Source: Hirsutella rhossiliensis (Eukaryota; Ascomycota; Sordariomycetes; Hypocreales; Ophiocordycipitaceae). Taken from it: 64,000 bases of DNA. This document shows, in pieces, positions 35,165 through 47,581 of this stretch; position 1 is the stretch's first letter; every line of letters begins with the position of its first letter. The stretch lies in contig NW_025408669.1 in NCBI RefSeq assembly GCF_020360975.1, positions 3,658,001 through 3,722,000 on the forward strand, written 5' to 3'. A program made the translations under genes and the position numbers. A model generated the notes under the pieces. The model made no database searches and was not told where the DNA came from. It worked only from the letters and a program-made list of their open reading frames with translations.

Positions 35165-37702
35165 TCACAACTTCTCGGTTTCGGCCTCTTCTTCCACTTT
35201 GTCCTCAAACTGCACGCGTATCCCCGCGATCGACTGCAGGAACCCCTGCGTGAACCGTCCAGCGCCCGCCTCAATCATTCCATTCATAGCGTCTGCGGCC
35301 TTGTGGAGGAGCCTGTCGTCCGGAAGAGTGCCGTATTCGATGCCTGCGGCCGCCAGGAAGATGTATCCGACTACAAACGGCAGCTCGGACTCGCGCTCCA
35401 TGTAGGCCGGGGAGTGCAAGCTGCGCAGCAGCGGGTCGCAATTATCCTTAACGGACCGCAGAAGTCGCCAGCTGAAGCGATGGAGAAGGAGATAGGGGAA
35501 GGCGTGCTCTAGCGTCTCGGCCTGCAGCGCGAGGATGAGGGACTGGACAAGCTTCTCGGGAGCGAGTCGCGCCTTGTCGCTGCCCGTCTTGGCACCCGCC
35601 CGTCTGGCCTTGCCCTGCTGCGCCCTCCTAATCTCCCGCAGCTTGTCTGGGTCGTCGATCTGGCTGAGGGCAAGGTTGCCGTCCTCGACCGATCCCTCGA
35701 CCTCATATTCGGCGCGGGAGAGGACCTGATCGACCCGCTCCGGCGTCCATTCGAGTTGCTCGGTGCCCCCGAGGTATCGCTCGTCAAACATGGACGAGAC
35801 GGGAGCCCCAGGCTTGATGCCTCGTGGACCAGAGCGGGATGCCAGTCGACATGCGTTTCTACGCCGCTTTGCGGGGCTGGCACGCAGCGCCGCAGCCGAG
35901 ACCCCCATCTGCAGACAGAAGCGCGTGAGGTACGCGTTGCGGCTGTATGGCGGCTCCCCGACGAAGAAGCTCGCATCCCCGAGCGCCGTACTAACCACAT
36001 CCATGTCTTCCCAACGCCCCTGGAGCAGACCTTCCCTCCGCAGGGCGTTGTAAAGATGGTTCGAGTACGAGATGGAACCCCACGCGTTTACCACGCTGAT
36101 GCCGACATCATACATTTTAGCCCGAAAGTGGAAAAGGACCAGGCCGGCGAGGACGGGAGATCGCATGAGAAGACGTTGCGGCTGCATCGTGATCGGCACA
36201 GGCATGCCTTGTCCTGAATACTGCTTTTGCTTTGCCACAAAGACAGGGTCTGATTGTATCCACTTGATCTGACCTTGTGTCGCGACCAGCGCTCGGTCAT
36301 TTGAGGCGGGCCAGTGGTCGATTTTTAGATTCTCATGGAACTTCAAGTGCGTCTCTAGACTGGCGGACATGGAGGAAAGCTGCTGGAGCATGTTTTGGCA
36401 ATACGCCGACGCCTTGTCGCGGAGCTGGTGGTTGCTGTCGAGAAAGATTTGGGCGGCGAAGACGAGGTAGTAGGGAATGGCCCGGGTGCGGTCCATTTCG
36501 TCTATGCCGCGTAGGAACTCGTCCCGCACTGGGTAGTCGGGAATCATCCGGATGATGACCGTGAGCTCGGTGAAGGTCTCCATGAGAAGAACCTGGTCCT
36601 CTCGAAACTTTTCCTGGTTGGACATGGTGGAGCGATCGCGCGTCGGTTCATAGTAGCCAAATATTCCCTCCTTGATCAGCGGCACCGCCCTGGGTTGGAG
36701 GACGTCGAGAAAGCTTCGGAGGAAAAAAAAGGGAATCATGAGTACACTGTCTGCGACGTCGTAAGTGTCCTGATTGAGCATGCCATTGTCTGACTGGAGA
36801 CTGTCAACGCCGAAGCCCTTCTGAACGCAGCCAGCAATGTAGGATTTGTGCGTCATGTTCCAGGCACCGCCGTGCGTCTCCAAGAGGGGTAGAACATCGG
36901 ACATGAGATGACGGGCGAGGTCGAGGCCCGTGTTGGTGGCGACGGCGGCCGCAGCGAGGTCGAACTGGTTAGACCATATCCATTTGATGTAGGCGCGGAT
37001 GCGGTTTAGATCCTCGAGCATCATGATGAAGGCAAGCGCGGCGTCCTCAAGAGAAGTTTGCTGCTCGGCCTCGTACATGTCCACGTCGTTATTAGCTGCG
37101 GTCGGTCGCTCGACGTCGGGCGCAGCCAGCAAGTCAGACGACGGCTCGGCCATGTCGAGCGCCTCCATGGCGGGGGGAAGGGTGCCGGCAGAATCGACGG
37201 CGTCGGCGTCGGCGTCGGCGGGTGCACTGGGGGCCGCTGCGGCAGGCATCTCGGGGCTGAGAATGTCTCGAACCTTGATGAGAACGCGGTTGAAGAAGGA
37301 GTGCTTGGCCTCGGACGCGGCACTCGTCTGGGTTCCATTTTCCCTGAGTTGCTAGCCAAAGCGAGACCGGACGGCGATGACTCGATCGAGGGTTTTGAGG
37401 AGGGAGGCGGGAACGGAGGCGGCGCGTTTAGATGCCAGGATGTGCTCGGCGAGAGGGATGAAGCTTTGGAGGGGAACAACGTATTTGGCCGAGGCCGGCT
37501 TGGAAGGGCTCTTGCTGATTCTGTTGGCCTCTCTCCTCGCCTTTCCCTTTAGCCTCCCACCTTGCTTGTTCTGCTTCACAGGCGCGGCAAGCAAGTCAGC
37601 TGGACAGCCGGCTGCTTTGGCGTTGGACGCCAGCCAGCTCGCGACGGCATCCGTGTCCTCCTTGTACTGCCGGTAAATGCTAACGAGAGTAGGCGGGAGC
37701 AT
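35165..37702 (-). CDS. DUF6604 family protein with an in-frame TAG
   Basis: Large fungal protein of unknown function whose N terminus matches the DUF6604 family: MLPPTLVSIYRQYKEDTDAV, VASWLASNAKAAG, then GGRLKGKARREA and FIPLAEHILASK. The frame is open for 845 codons except for a single TAG at 37354-37352 (codon 117), after RVIAVRSRFG and before QLRENGTQTS; both sides belong to the family in one continuous frame. Without readthrough or editing, only a 116-residue fragment is made, or translation could start at an internal Met at 37249. No intron with GT-AG ends can remove the TAG cleanly. The C-terminal two thirds are alpha-helical-looking with no known motif. It may be a recent pseudogene, an error or a readthrough gene. 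Confidence 0.8.
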
Positions 37703-39280
37703 CTTGAGTCCTTGACAGGCCGCCCCTTGGACGGTTTCTCGTACACACTCGAGAATCCAGATGCGTCGTCTTCTTTTCTTTGCCCGTTCGCGTGGGCTGA
37801 GAAATCAGCGTACCGAGTAAAGGCGATGGGAGACTCACGGGCCAGGCCGAGGGTCGACAGCCGCCTAGGTCCTTATATGAGGGTGAGGGCAGTCTGGACG
37901 AGCTTCCGGGGTTATGGATTCCTCGTTTTCCGTCGTCTTGAGGTGCGGTCGGCTCAAGATCCGGAATAACCTCAGCTAGCGCGTAGCCTGGATCGGAGCC
38001 CGGTACTGGTTTCACTGCTGAACACCGCCACAATCCAGGGCTCGTATCTGTGGCGTGGCCCTACATGTTATCTACAGCTGCCTTTTGCCTTTTTGTTTCA
38101 TGCATACATGTAAATCATGACACCGTGAAATTCCTCCGCGGGGGAAACACGAATCGCGAATCTGATCCCGCCCCTCGCCCGCTTTTACGTGTTCCCGATA
38201 CGCAAATCGCAAGCTCTGCTTGATACTTGCACCAGGGGTGAATTCAGTGATGCATCGACTGGTGGTGCACTCAATGGCTCCCAATCGCTGTCATTCCCGC
38301 GATGAAGTCGAGCGAGACGTCTTGTACGTTCTACATTCCAAGGCCGAAACTGCTACGCTAGAAAAGTGGTTTATGCGCCGTAAGTTTCATATGTGGTCTG
38401 TGCCGAATCTATTAGCCTCTTTCGATAAAACTCGTTTCGTACAAATCTTAGCTGCTACAGTAGACGATAGGCAGGCTATAGAGGTATTCAAAAGCTGCTT
38501 TAGGACCTCAGATTATATATGTTGCTGGCCTAGCTTCTAGCCAGAGACTTTTGCCCGTCAGAGCTAAACTAATCGCGATAAATCTGAAAGGCTCTGGGGA
38601 GCACTCGTTCCTACGGGATGACTGCTCAGAATGGCCGTATAATTGCGTATATGGTTTGGAAGAAACATCGCGAGGCTGGATATAATAGACTGAGGAACAG
38701 CTCAAGGGAAGCAACACGTGTTTGAAACTGCCCGTTTACGAATAAAGCTATATTGATCAACGCTATAGTACTCCATCTAGCTATCCTAATAACATAAGTA
38801 AATGATTGTTATAGCTTTCACGGTAGTATACACATGAGGGGTGGTCAATTCAGTCTCTCAACCCTCTCCCTTGAACCAACATGCCTCCAACTTTGATTCT
38901 TATGGTGCGCAAAGCAGGTTAACAGGGAGTGGCGTCCTGCAAAGCAGGCCAGTGAGTCGGGCTCCTGTGCCGAGGCTTTGCGGCGTATCTGTAGTCTGGA
39001 TCCGTCGACCTCGAGGCGGCAGCAGCATGTTGGACGATCCTTTCAGCGAGGCGGAACGAGGACGTTGCCGGAGGGGGGGGAGGGGGGTTGCCCGGGTTCT
39101 ACACGTGTCGTCTGTGCCACTGAAGGGGGCCAGCATGCTGTTCGAAATTTCGCTCGCCTACGAAGAGGAGCGTAACATAGTTCATCGGAATAGCTGAGTC
39201 TCCTAGGAGAATGCGGGGCCTGGTCCTTACCTTCATTTATATATAGGCAAGGGGCGCATGCCTATATAGTCGGTAAGCGG
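37703..39280. other. Intergenic, no gene recognised
   Basis: Low-complexity and AT-rich parts alternate (AT-rich from about 38.35 to 38.85 kb). Open frames of 60-118 codons are not recognisable. It holds the upstream region of the DUF6604 gene. Confidence 0.35.
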
Positions 39281-39640
39281 GACGAACTGGTGGCGGCCAT
39301 GCTTTCTTCTGGTGGTTCGATGTCGCCACTCAGGGAAACGCTACTGCTGTTCTCGCAAGCAGTCTGAACTCCTAGAACGAGGCACGGCTCTACGTCTTCT
39401 CGACCCCGTCTCACGGCCGCCACCCCCCCAGGCTGATGTGTTTCTTGCACACAAAGCCGCTATATAAAGCAACAATAACACTCGTCTGAATGAAAGCGCG
39501 CCAGCAGCCCACGAAGCTGCATTCGCCGCTAGAGTCCCCCGTGACCACGGCCGGAGTGGCACCCCGGACGGCCAGAAGGTCCAACAAGACCTCTTGCAAC
39601 GCCGTGCAAACGGGTTGGAGATCTCCGCGTTTCCAACCAT
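39281..39640 (-). pseudogene. Relic of polyketide synthase acyltransferase domain, N-terminal half
   Basis: Minus-strand pieces match the first half of a PKS acyltransferase: VCTALQEVLLDLLAVRG, then VTGDSSGEC at the place of the active-site motif GHSxGE (histidine replaced by aspartate), then ACENSSSVSLSGDIEPPEES. Several frames are used and nothing joins them. The last segment is also present in the relic at 33.3-33.95 kb, so these are two diverged copies and not two halves of one gene. Not functional. Confidence 0.68.
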
Positions 39641-40881
39641 TAGTGTACCAATATATTGCACAACCGGCCTTGGTTCAATGGTGTGCGTCCATTGGGCAAG
39701 GGTTGAACTCGGGGCGTCTAGGCGACAACAGCAGACGCAGCGAAAATAGTTCCCTTTTTGGGGCGTCGACTCTTGTGCGAGTGAAGAGCGGCACATAATC
39801 GTCGGCCAAGCAAGAGAACATGTACGGTTGTCCTATTTACTGGCCATCCGCATATGTACGCCTCGATCGGATCATTACGTATGTTGGTCGTCGCCGACGC
39901 CATCATCTTGCAGGACAATAGGACAATCACCTTATTATGCGAACAGCAAAGTAGCCATACACAGCAAACAAATCCACACCGAGGTTTCTTCAAGGCGTCT
40001 GTGCAGGCAGACAGACACATGCATCTACGAATAGCAAAGTCCCTTTCCGTGCCGCCTGAGCGAGACACGGGCTGAGCCAGTCACGATCACCAGTCAAAAG
40101 CGGCCCAGGCAGATCGTAAGACATCGAAAAGCCATACAGTTGTAACGAGAGTCTTTACACTGTAGAGAAAACCTTTACAATACATAGCTCCATCCCTAAT
40201 ACAATTCCAACTCACTCGTGTTGGCCGGCAGCCGAGTGGGGAACGGGTAAAGGGTAGAGGCCAGAGCCAAAGAAGCAGGGGAAGGAGGGAGACGAAAACA
40301 AAAAGAAAGGCAAAAGGGTAGGGGAGTATCGATCGTAGACCGCTAGCACGATGACTGCTTAACGTACGAGCGCGAAAGCCCCTTCGCGCTAGCATATATA
40401 TACTCCTTTTCCTCTCTACTTTTCTTTTCAATTTTCATTATTCAACTTATACTTACGGTATATCGCGATTGTTATATAGTATGCCACTAAAATCAGCCTA
40501 TGCCCTGCTTCTTACTTTAGGACTCTCTACTTGTACCTCGTACTTGCTACTTCCTCACTACTCGTTCGCTTCCGTCTCGTTATCTCTGTCAAGCAACCTA
40601 ATAGGCAGGTATGTCGTGAAGCTCGAGCTTAGGCGCCCGCACGGCCATGCGGCTTCCAGGTGTAAGAGTAGAATCCGTGCTCAGTTGTAATAGACCGAGG
40701 CAACAATTTAGGCGTATTTAACTCCCAAGCCTCCCCAACACTCACAATGTAGAACTGATCGGAGATCAAGCCGGAGAAAAGTGCTCGTCAAGTGTCATGC
40801 CACTATCGCCCTATTCCCCAGCGTTGCGTTCTACACTTGACAAAACGTGCTCCCTGACACCAGTCAAAACAGAAATCTACC
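39641..40881. other. Intergenic, no gene recognised
   Basis: No supported gene. The last 500 bp are pyrimidine- and AT-rich and should include the promoter of the asparagine synthetase gene. Confidence 0.35.
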
Positions 40882-43181
40882 ATGTGCGGCATCATCGCAA
40901 GCTATTCTTGCCCTCCGCCTCGACGCGAGCGCAATGCTCACGGCCAAACTACCGGCCACGAGACCGACACCAAGGATAAGACCAGTGAAAGCAGTGGAGT
41001 GGCCTCTGGTGGCTCTACGCGCGACGCCATCGCCAAAGCGCTGCAAGCTGGCATCGACTCGATCAAACATCGTGGGCCAGATGGATCCGGCATTTGGGTT
41101 AGCACCGATGCCGGCGTAGGACTCGCCCATTGTCGGCTCTCCGTCATCGACCTCTCTCCCGGCGGCGCCCAGCCTCTGCATAGCGACGATGGGCTCATCC
41201 ACGCAGTGGTTATCGGAGAGATCTATGACAACGACCGCCTGCGCAAAGTCTGTGCAACCAAGTACGCATACAGGTTCGCTGGCCAAAGTGACAGCGAACT
41301 TGTCATCTCCTTGTACAAGATCCACGGTGCCCCTGGCCTCTTCGAGCACCTGCGAGGCGAGTTCTCTTTTGCACTTTTTGACGAGAGAGAGGGCAGTAGG
41401 CGACTTGTTGCAGCGCGTGACCGATTCGGTATAAAGCCCCTATTATGGACAGCGCTCGGCGATAAAATCCTTTTCGCGGCCGAAGCCAAGGCATTCTTGG
41501 CCTTTGGCTGGAAGCCCGAGTGGAATGTTCGAGCCCTCGCCGACAGCGGCTGGATGATGAACGATAGCACGGTTTTCAAAGGCGTAACAAAACTTATGCC
41601 GGGGCACTGGGCAGAGATTACCCAGGAGCGCGGCATGGAGATTCACAAGTACTGGGATGCCGATTATCCCGACAAGGCATGCCCGTTTCCCATCCTCAAC
41701 ATCTCATCACGGGCTAACATCATTCAGACAGTTCCCGATCCTCGGACGGTGGATGAAATGATTCTCCAAGTTCGTCAACGGCTAGTCGAGGCGATCCGGG
41801 CTCGGCTACGTGCCGATGTCCCCGTCGGCATCTACCTCTCGGGCGGTATCGACTCCTCGGTCATAGCAGGCATCGTGGCCGAGCTCGTTCGGAAGGACAA
41901 GGTGCAAATTGGCAGCGGGTTAGGTTCTCGCATTGCCTGCTTTACCATCCAGTTTCCCAGCGAGTCAGGCTATGATGAATCTGGTAATTGGCATCCCTCG
42001 CATGTAGACCACAGCGACTGACCTGCTTTCTAGACATTGCCGACCGCACGGCTGAGTGGCTGGGCGTTGAGATGTTTAAGCAGAATGTTAACGAGCAGAG
42101 ACTTGCGAAAGATTTCGCTAACGCTGCATACCATTGCGAGCACCATCATTTCGACCTAAACTCGGTTGCCAAGTTTGCTCTGTCGGCCCTGGCCCGTGAG
42201 CACGGCTTCAAGGTCGTCTTAACCGGCGAAGGTTCTGACGAGCACTTTGCCGGGTACCCTTTCTTCCCCCCAGAGTTCCTACGCGAACCGGATGGAGGCA
42301 TGCCTGGGTCAATCTTGGCCGAGGACAGCGCCTTGCGCCAGGGCATGCAGAAGTCCGCCAGTGCTGAGATTGCCGCTCTTTTGCGCTCCCAAGGCGCCGC
42401 AGTTTACGAGGACATGGCTGACGCCGGTGTTTTGGCTGATGCCAACAAAAACACAATGCCGAACAGCCTCTTGGCCTGGCATCCCGCCAATAGCTTGTTC
42501 CTAGACTGGGTGCAAGTCCAGTATCAGGGCAAGCGGGATATGCGGGACACAGTCATGGCCGCCCACTCGTCCGAGGTGCGAGAAAAGATGAGACAGAAGT
42601 GGCATGCTGGTCACACAGCAATGTATATGTGGAATAAGTCCTTGCTTATCAACATTATCTTGTCCTGCCTCGGTGACCGCGTCGAGATGGCTCACGGCGT
42701 CGAGGCGCGGACACCTTTCCTCGACCACCGTTTGGCCGAGTATGTTAACTCGCTGCCGCCCAGCGTTAAGATGCGGTATTCACCACCCGACGACAAAGGC
42801 CAGAAGGTGAGCAACTTTTGGTGGAAAGCCGCGGGTTCAAGTCTGCACTCCATCACCGAGAAGTGGATCTTACGCGAGGTCGCACGCCCCTACATTACCG
42901 ACGAGCTCTACACTCGCAGGAAGCTCCCGATTCTGGCCCCCGCGCGGTGGCCAAGAGATGGGCCACTGCATAGCATGTTTAAGAAGCTTCTGTCTGCTGA
43001 GGCTGTCGACAGCCTTGGATTCGTCAACTATGGCGTAGTCGAGAAAGCTTTGGACAAGGCGTTTGGAGACGAAGCTGATCCGAAATCGTTTCGCATCCTC
43101 TGCTACACAGGCAGTTGGGTGACGCTGGGGAAAATATTCGGTATTAAGAAAGCCACCGTAGAAGAATCTAGGTGGGCTTAA
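40882..43181 (+). CDS. Asparagine synthetase, AsnB-type (accessory copy)
   Basis: Glutamine-hydrolysing amidotransferase-type enzyme that would make asparagine from aspartate, or act as an amide synthetase in a specialised pathway. Exons 40882-41983 and 42034-43181 give 749 residues; the 50-nt intron joins GYDES to DIADRTAE. The N-terminal class II glutaminase has the nucleophile Cys2 (MCGII), HRGPDG and HCRLSVIDLSPGG, with a Ser/Thr-rich insertion at about residues 12-50 as in fungal AsnB-like proteins. The synthetase domain has the ATP pyrophosphatase loop SGGIDSS (320-326), LTGEGSDEHFAGYPFF and EARTPFLDHR. Odd point: where the family has NGE(I/L)Y, this protein reads IGEIY (I111), losing the asparagine of the oxyanion hole. 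Glutamine use may be impaired, with ammonia as possible nitrogen source. Confidence 0.9.
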
Positions 43182-45448
43182 TCAGATGCTATAACCCGTT
43201 TTCTTCAAGGTGAGTTTGCAGCAGTTGTCATAAAGATGAGAAGTGGATGATAGATGAGTGGGTTGAGAATAACAAGGAACGGTCGACAGAGACAAAACAC
43301 AGCTTCGATCTCGCAACTTGAACTGAGAAACTTGGGCACGGCACTTGCGCCCGACTTCTCAAAATAATTGAACGGCAAGTTCAATGCTCGGTTAGAAAGG
43401 TGCATCATGATTTCGACAGTTTCAAGAGGCATCACTCTCGAATCTTCGTGGAAGAGCTGGAGGTTGTTGTTCTGGCGGAATGCATCGGATAGCGCCTTAA
43501 ATACAGGAGAAACCGGATTATGCCGTTGTGTGGTCTTCTTGACAGGCGTTACAGCTCAGCCTAAACGAGTTTAATATGCAGCTAGTTTCTTGCCTGTATA
43601 TATAATAAGCTGGGATCATTGCCTACAAAGTATAACGGTCTTGTCCCACCTCCACTTGTTAGAACTATGGGCCCGAAATTGTACACTGTATTGTTTCTTG
43701 GTAGCCGTGCAATCCTCTTAGGCGGGCCGCAGAACTATGGCATGCCGCCAAGTCGTTTCGCGTCAGAGAGGGGATCTCGCCAGACACTTGGGGACGAGAC
43801 AGTGGCCACCGCTGAGAAGAGTTTGGCAAGCTTTGCTCGGTGACGTCTCGGGAGAGGCGTCCTCCGTCTGGCTAGCGGCATTATCTTTGCAGTTGCAAAG
43901 ATGTGTGAGCATGACGTGGCTGCATGAAGTTGGCGGTCATACAAAGTCGCCACCATGCAGACAGACAGATAGACAAACGATGACGGCCCGCCTTTCAAAA
44001 CCCGAGCCTGAGTAATTAGCCCGTCGTCTCTCGCTTGCAGAAACGCGCTTCTTCCCCTTGGCCTATTCCGAGCTGGCAAAGCCCCATGTGGACAGTTGTC
44101 TCGCCTACCCCTCGATCAAGTGACAGCCCATGGAATGCAGTGCGTATGCTATCCTCGTGGTAAAGTCTCTGTTTCCCCACCTCTTCACCTCCCCAATGGT
44201 TGGAACGCACTTGGTAATGAGCTATATATTTTTGCCACCAGTCTAAACAACGCCAGCCCCCAGGCAGCGTGTGGTCACCACCAGTTATCAATCCAAAGTC
44301 TCTTGAATTTGTAGAAACTCCAGTATTTGTGGGTGCAAGGCGGCCGGCTGCTGCGGTGTGTCGTACTCCTCGCTTGCTGCGGAAGGAGGCGAGTGGACGG
44401 CTTGGTCGATGATTTCATAAATGTCTAGCGGGAGCTAAGCCCTATCATATGAAGCAGTTGAGTGAACATGTAGACGGGGTAGCACGAGGCACCAAAGCGC
44501 CGAAATGCCGAGAGTCATGGATTCTGCAGTTTCGGCAATCTACCCCCCTTCCCCCTCTCCCCCCCTTCCTGATCACCACAGATAGTTTACATTTTCATAG
44601 CATTCCCGCATCGGGGTCCAAGCCATCTCTGTCAACTGCTACATGCAGTGACGTATTCGTGGGGCAGCCATCTGTCATCCGATTCACCATGTCTTACCCT
44701 CATTCCTTCGCTTGTCTCTTTTCACAAGATCCAGTCACTGCACAGGTCTCACGCGGCCACCCTCGAGACATTGTCTCCTTCTCTTGGCACAAGCCACAGC
44801 CGTTTCAAACGCCTCAACCGCTTTTTGATACGCAGGTCCCAGGAGCGTTGGGACCCGATAGTCGCCGGCTCATCAGTTGTCAACTTGTCACCCATCGTGG
44901 AGGCTTTCAATATTCACTGCAGACAACAGCAAACATTCATGAATCAGCGGGATCGGAACGGCTTTGTCATTCTGGCGACCTGTTGATGTATTTCCTTGCT
45001 GAGCATGAGAGCAAACATGAGCCGAGTCCCCCTCCCTCGCTCAAGCATCCTCTCACAGGCGTCCAGCTTTCTCCAATAGAAGCGAAGTGCCGCGTGCAAC
45101 AGCATGGCCCAGGCTGAAGCCGAGTCAACAGCCCAGCGGCTTTTCGACCCAACGCTACCGTGTCCCGCAGCTACAATACTCGATGCAGCCGCCCTTAACA
45201 TGTTTTACCTGGGTGTAACCCTTGCTCGCCTGGGGAATGCCATCCCTCCTCGTTAGCCTTCGCTTCATATTCCTGCAAAGACGTGCGTTTCCGTGGCAAG
45301 AACAATGGAGACACGACCAAAAGTGGTCATGGACGAGGCCCTTATATGCCTTGGGCCTGTCCAAATCCCACCGCGTCCCTTCGGTCCCGATAACTGTGTG
45401 CCTTCGGTCGCAGCAACTGCATAGATAGCACGCACGGTATTCGGCGCA
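43182..45448. other. Intergenic, no gene recognised
   Basis: A 2.3-kb stretch with no supported coding frame. A plus-strand frame of 222 codons at 44449-45117 has no recognisable motif and no codon-use support by eye. It holds the oxidoreductase promoter at its right end. Confidence 0.35.
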
Positions 45449-47581
45449 ATGTTGTTATCAGCAGTCTTACTTTCAGTCCTCTGGCTCGGCGGTCCGACTC
45501 GAGCGTAAGTGAAGACCTCATTGTAAAGTCTTCTGTCTTTGCCCCCCCTTTGCGTTCTCTCTAGTCTCCCAGAGCCTTGGAGAGAAAGTATCAAGGTCGT
45601 TGACTGATGCCGGAGCAGTGGCTTCATTGCCGAAATCGACCCGGAGGTTGAGTATGACTATGTCATTGTCGGCTCCGGCGCCGGAGGCTCCCCCCTGGCG
45701 GCGCGGCTGGCCAAGTACGGGCACCGGGTGCTTCTCATCGACGCCGGCGACGACCAGACCAGCTCGTACGAGTACCGGTTGCCGGCGCTGAGCCTGGGAG
45801 CGTCTGAATTCCCGGCCATGTCGTGGAACTTCTTTGTCAACCACTACCCGGACCTGAACCGGCAGCGCAAGGACACCAAGATGACGTGGACGCTGCCGTC
45901 GGGCCAGGAGTTTATCGGGGCCAACCCGCCGCCCGGCGCGAAGCCAAAGGGCATACTGTATCCGCGGGCCGGGACGCTCGGCGGCTGCACGGCGCACAAT
46001 GCCATGATCACGGCATACCCGGACGAGGAGGACTGGAACCACATTGCCAAGATCATGGGCGACAAAAGCTGGGCGGCCGGCCGCATGCGGGACATGTTCA
46101 AGCGCTTGGAGCGATGCCGCTACTTTCCAGCGTCGCCCATCGGCCACGGCTTTAACGGCTGGCTGACGACGAGCGTCACCAGTCTCGTCTTCACGCTCAA
46201 GGACGTCAAGCTCGGCGCCATGGTGCTGGCCGCCGCCTCGGCCGTCGGCCAGGGCATCGACAAGTACTTGCTCGACGCAAAAGGCTTTGCGCAGGTCTTC
46301 TTCCGCGACCTCAACTCGGGGTTCGGGAATCGCGACCGCCGCGAGGGCTTGTTCCAGCTGCCCGGGGCCATCAAGGACGGCGAGCGCTCCGGGCCCGTCG
46401 ACTTCATCAACCAGGTCCTGAGCGAATGGACGCCGAGCGGCAGGGAGCGCTATCACCTCGACATCCTCCTCAGCACGCTCGTCACCCGCATCAAGTTCGA
46501 GACAGGGACCAGCGGCAGGCCCAGGGCCGTGGGCGTCGAGTACGTCCGAGGCAAGAGCCTGTACCGGGCGGATCCGCGGGCGTCTACGCAGAACTCGGAG
46601 CTGCCGCCGCCGCGCCTCATCCGGGCCAAGCGCGAGGTCATCGTCGCCGGCGGCGCCTTCAACTCGCCGCAGCTCCTCAAGCTAAGCGGCATCGGCCCCA
46701 AGAAGGAGCTGCAGCGCTTCGGCATCCCCGTCCTCGTCGACCTGCCGGGCGTCGGCACCAACCTGCAGGACCGCTACGAGAACACCGTCGTCACCAGCAG
46801 CCCCCAGAACTTCACCCTGACGGAGAAGTGCACCTTTTTGCAGACAAAGAACGACCCGTGCCTCAAGAGCTGGCTGACCGAAAAGTCCATTGCCAACCGC
46901 GGCGCCTACACCAGCAGCGGCCTGGCCCTTGCCATCCTCAAGAAGTCGTCGGTGGCCGAGAACGAGATCCCCGACCTCTTCATTGCCGGCTCCCTCTCCT
47001 ACTTCACCGGCTACTTCCCCGGCTACGCCGCCGTCGCCGGCGCCGACGCCCGGCACTGGACCTGGGTCATCCTCAAAGCCCACACCCGGAATCGCGCCGG
47101 CACCGTCGAGCTGCGCTCCGCCGACCCGCGCGACACGCCCATCATCAACTTTAACTACTTCGAGGCCGGCACCAACGACAAGGGCCAGGCCGAAAAGGAC
47201 GCTCGCGCCCTAGCCGAGGGCGTCGAGTACGCCCGCAAGGCCACCGAGAACATCAACCACGCGCCCACGGGCACCGAGTTCAAGGAAGACTGGCCCGGCA
47301 AGCGTGTCAGTTCCAAGGAAGAAATGAAGAAATGGGTTCGCGACGAGGCCTGGGGCCATCACGCCTCCTGCACCTGTCCCATTGGCGCCGACGACGACCC
47401 CATGGCCGTCCTCGACTCCCGGTTCCGCGTCCGCGGCGTCGACGGCCTGCGCGTCGTCGATGCTAGCGTCTTCCCCAAGATTCCCGGCTACTTCATCGTC
47501 TTGCCCGTCTACATGATCAGCGAAAAGGCTGCCGACGTCATACACGCCGACGCCCGCAACGGGGGAGGCAAGTCTCATTAG
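45449..47581 (+). CDS. Secreted GMC-family FAD oxidoreductase
   Basis: Glucose-methanol-choline family flavoenzyme that oxidises an alcohol or sugar with FAD; the substrate is unknown. Exons 45449-45504 and 45619-47581 give 672 residues. The first exon encodes a signal peptide (MLLSAVLLSVLWLGGPTRA). The 114-nt intron starts GTAAGT; the acceptor at 45618 was chosen because an earlier one leads to a stop. The FAD Rossmann motif GSGAGG is at residues 37-42 (YDYVIVGSGAGGSPLAARLA). Further family blocks are RAGTLGGCTAHNAM, AGGAFNSPQLLKLSGIGP, and the C-terminal WGHHASCTCPIG with a catalytic-type histidine (H599/H600) and GLRVVDASVFPKIPGYFIV. The second active-site His/Asn of classical members is not obvious, as in other fungal members with this ending. 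Confidence 0.92.

Noticed and set aside
37319..37360. An intron removing the TAG of the DUF6604 gene
   Set aside because: No GT donor lies between the conserved residues and the TAG, and both flanks are in the same frame, so an intron is not needed except for the stop.
44449..45117. 222-codon plus-strand frame between AsnB and GMC genes
   Set aside because: No domain, repeat structure or signal; composition does not resemble neighbouring genes.
45518..46456. Minus-strand open frame of 312 codons opposite the GMC oxidoreductase
   Set aside because: Antisense shadow created by codon bias; no recognisable domain.
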